The notes under the pieces were generated by a model, which did not search any database, was not told the DNA's origin, and saw only the letters and a program-made list of their open reading frames with translations. 6,982 bases of DNA from the NCBI GenBank assembly GCA_028701945.1, contig JAQVPT010000194.1, positions 1-6,982 on the forward strand, in the 5' to 3' direction. The position numbers and the translations under genes are program-made. Source of the DNA: Bacteroidales bacterium. Lineage in GTDB: Bacteria > Bacteroidota > Bacteroidia > Bacteroidales > ML635J-15. This document shows positions 6,382-6,982 of this stretch, one piece after another; the stretch's first letter is position 1; each line of letters starts with the position of its first letter.

Positions 6382-6982
6382 GTTGTGGTTTGATGTAATT
6401 TTGGAACTCATAACAACTACAGCGCAATAATAACTGGAATGCTCATGTTGTGGTTTGATGTAATTTTGGAACTCATAACAACAAAAGTTACGACTTTCAA
6501 GCTCATTAGGTTGTTGTGGTTTGATGTAATTTTGGAACTCATAACAACATCGGAGCTATTGGCGATGCTGTTTCTGCTGTTGTGGTTTGATGTAATTTTG
6601 GAACTCATAACAACAATGTTTTTTTCATAATTAGTTTAGTTTTGTTGTGGTTTGATGTAATTTTGGAACTCATAACAACGTCTTAGGGGATTCAACATCA
6701 TTCACACTTGTTGTGGTTTGATGTAATTTTGGAACTCATAACAACATACTTGTCCTTTCCTTTGGCTGTTACGTTGTTGTGGTTTGATGTAATTTTGGAA
6801 CTCATAACAACGATGATTGGATTTATATGTTTGACCTTTTAGTTGTGGTTTGATGTAATTTTGGAACTCATAACAACTCATATTTCCTCATGTAATAGCC
6901 TTTGTTGTTGTGGTTTGATGTAATTTTGGAACTCATAACAACCAATTCTTTTTGCACGCGCTTTATTCGCTTGTTGTGGTTT
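6382..6982 (+). CRISPR. Type II-C CRISPR array, leader-proximal part, cut by the window end
   Basis: Nine complete, identical 36-bp repeats start at 6382, 6447, 6513, 6579, 6644, 6710, 6776, 6842 and 6907; the first 10 bases of a tenth begin at 6973. The repeat opens GTTGTGGTTTGATG and closes CTCATAACAAC, so its ends are inverted (GTTGT/ACAAC). The nine spacers are unique and 29 or 30 bp long (6418-6446, 6483-6512, 6549-6578, 6615-6643, 6680-6709, 6746-6775, 6812-6841, 6878-6906, 6943-6972). The leader is on the left, so spacer 1 is the newest. The tracrRNA anti-repeat fixes the plus strand as the crRNA strand. No repeat has decayed, which fits an active array. Spacer targets are unknown. Confidence 0.99.
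6396..6403 (+). promoter_or_regulatory. -7 box inside each CRISPR repeat (first copy)
   Basis: Repeat positions 15-22 read TAATTTTG, a perfect TAnnTTTG -7 box, and the motif recurs in every repeat. Transcription would start about 5-9 bases on, within the last bases of the repeat, giving RNAs that begin just before a spacer. Neisseria type II-C repeats carry promoters at a comparable place. The -33 position would fall in the end of the preceding spacer, where I see no consistent TTTG, so strength may vary or be low. Confidence 0.4.

Noticed and set aside
6417..6630. Open frames of about 63 codons on both strands across the array.
   Set aside because: They are created by the repeats, which translate as a recurring DVILELIT (plus) or MSSKITSNHN (minus). 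They are CRISPR repeats and spacers, not genes.

Overview
The window is a compact type II-C CRISPR-Cas locus from a strongly A+T-rich member of the Bacteroidota. The lineage call rests on four things: the large Bacteroidota-style Cas9, a Cas2 ending in QLELF, the lack of Shine-Dalgarno sequences before the cas genes, and promoter boxes matching the Bacteroidota consensus (-33 TTTG, -7 TAnnTTTG). No genus can be named from the sequence.

Layout, left to right. Positions 1-77 hold the first 25 codons of a minus-strand gene that runs off the left edge; it may be an aldehyde dehydrogenase/GapN-like enzyme. Its probable -7 box is at 102-109. About 110-246 is A+T-rich and holds nothing I can name. 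Positions 247-340 encode a tracrRNA on the minus strand: a repeat-complementary segment, a conserved AAGGC nexus, a small hairpin, and a UUCG-capped terminator hairpin. Positions 341-432 are a short divergent control region, where the inferred tracrRNA (minus) and cas9 (plus) promoters overlap. Then come cas9 (433-5013), cas1 (5017-5907) and cas2 (5907-6245) in one tight operon, with a 3-nt gap and then a 1-nt overlap. A 136-bp leader (6246-6381) follows, and then a CRISPR array with nine complete identical 36-bp repeats, nine spacers of 29-30 bp, and a tenth repeat cut by the right edge. There is no csn2 or cas4, which makes this type II-C.

How the parts fit: Cas1-Cas2 insert new spacers next to the leader. 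Array transcripts pair through the 5' part of each repeat with the tracrRNA. Cas9 uses the RNA pair to cut matching DNA with its RuvC and HNH nuclease sites, all of whose key residues are present. The tracrRNA location fixes the crRNA orientation as plus strand (spacer followed by GTTGTGG...).

The family is known, but several details deserve attention. Cas9 carries an insertion of about 300 residues between HNH and RuvC-III, containing four tandem modules of about 57 residues built around a GKYW motif. Each CRISPR repeat contains a perfect Bacteroidota -7 box, as if crRNAs start inside the repeats. The cas9 5' leader contains nine bases complementary to the crRNA repeat handle just before the start codon. 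Cas2 ends in a sliding-clamp-like peptide.
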